Positions 1-64,000 of a stretch of DNA of 64,000 bases are shown here, one piece after another. The stretch is from the NCBI GenBank assembly GCA_949316495.1, contig OX439008.1, forward strand, positions 7,406,001-7,470,000, written 5' to 3'. Both the position numbers and the translations under genes were made by a program. Below the pieces are notes generated by a model. The model had not been told where the DNA came from, did no database searches, and saw nothing but the letters and a program-made list of their open reading frames with translations. This stretch comes from Amphiduros pacificus. Lineage: Eukaryota; Annelida; Polychaeta; Phyllodocida; Hesionidae. The first letter of the stretch is position 1; every line of letters starts with the position of its first letter.

Positions 1-156
1 CCCGGGCCACCGGGCCAGTGTGTATGTCAAGGCCTGTGATGTTTTAATGACTTGCCTCTTATAATAATACTTTTGATTCATTTTTATGAATCTTCTACAG
101 ATTCATGTCAGGAAATTTAACGGATGTTATTGATGAATTTGATATATATATTGCAG

Positions 157-62993
<62,837 letters not shown>

Positions 62994-63061
62994 GTCAGTG
63001 CTGCATACTTGCATTTATTTTTAACAATAGTATTAGATATAGCAATGCTGTTACCAAGCAG

Positions 63062-63175
63062 TGCTAGTTTATAGCACCTAATAGAAACTGGCTGGGATCT
63101 GAACCCCAGAATCTCAAGCACCAAGGGTTCATGGAAAATGCTCTGTCCATTAAGGTATTCAGCCAGATGTCCTCT
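63062..63175 (-). mobile_element. Possible tRNA-derived SINE fragment
   Basis: On the minus strand a B-box-like GGGGTTCAGATCCCAG lies about 50 bases after an A-box-like TTAATGGACAGAGCA. No target duplication found. Confidence 0.45.
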
Positions 63176-64000
63176 TATATGAACTATTAATAGAAAAAAT
63201 TCTCTCTGAAATGACATTATTTTTCTCTTTAACCAAACTCTACTATGAGAATATTTTGGATGCTTTTGGAACTTGAGGAATGTGCTTATTTATCAGAACG
63301 GAATGTTTGTCCCAATAAATAGGTGCTCCCCCTGTATACAAATAGGTGTGGTTTAACAAATCCTAGCAGTCAGCATCACTTTCATAGGTCAATGAATCAA
63401 CATTTCTCCTATTCTCAGGAAGCCGGATTTAGAATCCAGGGGAGAGATTGGGTGGTATGCGGAGCTGTTATCCTGCCACCAGGGCCGGATCCTGCTCCAG
63501 ACATGAACATGTCACACACGATGCGCTGTCAAAGAAATGACACCATGTCAACATAATTAGACAGAAAAACTTGGCTGTGTTATGGCATTGGCAGCACGCT
63601 GGTCTTTGGTTGGAGAGTATATATGGAGCCAAATGATGAGAGGATGACACCCAATAATGGCTTATATGGAGTTTCTGGAATGCCCACTCTCTGACCCGCT
63701 GGCAAACTTAGATAACTGCTCAGTTAGCAGCATAAAGCTACCACAGTGTGTGAATATATGCCAGGCTTGGAAAACAGGTCCAGAATAAATAACATTCATA
63801 AGGCAAATTGTTTTGATGAAGGCTATATAAACACATTGCTATTAGAAAATGTCAAATTTTAAGAAGAAATAATGTGATGATTTGTCTTGTATAAGATGTT
63901 TAGTATATCTGAGTGTATTACTTCACCGCTCCAAGGCACTATTTTTATCTCCTGATAAGAATAGTGCAAAGGCTCAAATTCGTCTCAAAATTTACTTGAA
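63176..64000. other. Intron after exon 50, no feature seen
   Basis: No further HECT exon is recognisable before the window ends. Confidence 0.5.

Noticed and set aside
62994-64000. Further HECT exons
   Set aside because: Looked for the motifs that follow FTGYELETM in HERC2 in all plus frames; none seen before the window ends.

Overview
The window is animal nuclear DNA: one long plus-strand gene cut into many short exons with GT-AG introns, surrounded by dense repeats. The gene is the ortholog of HERC2, the giant HECT E3 ubiquitin ligase. I can place 50 coding exons (157-62993). Their phases join without a break into 9,291 nt, or 3,097 codons, running from the helical region before the MIB/HERC2 domain to the middle of the HECT N-lobe. 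The true start and the HECT catalytic end lie outside the window. Dispersed repeats with cores rich in AAGGTCACAGGGACAATTATG, together with the intron and exon layout, suggest a marine invertebrate, most likely a mollusc. That placement is an inference, not a demonstrated identity.

Layout. 157-3106: linker exons. 2931-5046: MIB/HERC2 domain. 5458-10452: helical and beta linker exons, one with an SH3/tudor-like GxxxxHxxFGxGTI motif. 10850-11627: UBA domain and acidic tail. 11811-12763: CPH domain and a second beta domain. 13156-13292: ZZ zinc finger. 13460-15299: DOC/APC10 domain. 15300-36050: a 20.8-kb intron. It holds, on the minus strand, a single-exon C2H2 zinc-finger gene with 12 fingers (19236-20483), a predicted hammerhead ribozyme inside a 172-bp retroposed insert, a 4-kb composite terminal-inverted-repeat element, a tRNA-derived SINE, several MITEs and many minisatellites. 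36051-41633: RCC1-like propeller RLD2. 41856-51800: the inter-propeller region. 51987-58430: RLD3. 58571-62993: pre-HECT linker and HECT N-lobe.

The most unusual feature is that many of the long minisatellites are built from the edges of exons. Units of 81, 64, 40, about 34, about 52 and 84 bp each span an exon-intron junction of HERC2 and carry copies of its splice donor or acceptor: after exons 2, 20, 28 and 30, and before exons 6 and 44. A seventh array, of 71-bp units, consists of repeated copies of the last coding codons and stop of the nested zinc-finger gene. In the exon 6 array the repeated acceptors have lost their AG. In the exon 44 array 16 acceptors remain intact, and the 84-bp unit keeps the reading frame. 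This looks like a recurring process that seeds tandem repeats at gene-feature boundaries.

Three long copies of one dispersed element, with about 146-bp core repeats in a 293-bp higher-order pattern, lie in the same orientation in introns 22, 32 and 48. No rRNA genes, functional tRNA genes, CRISPR arrays, LTR elements or virus-like elements were recognised.
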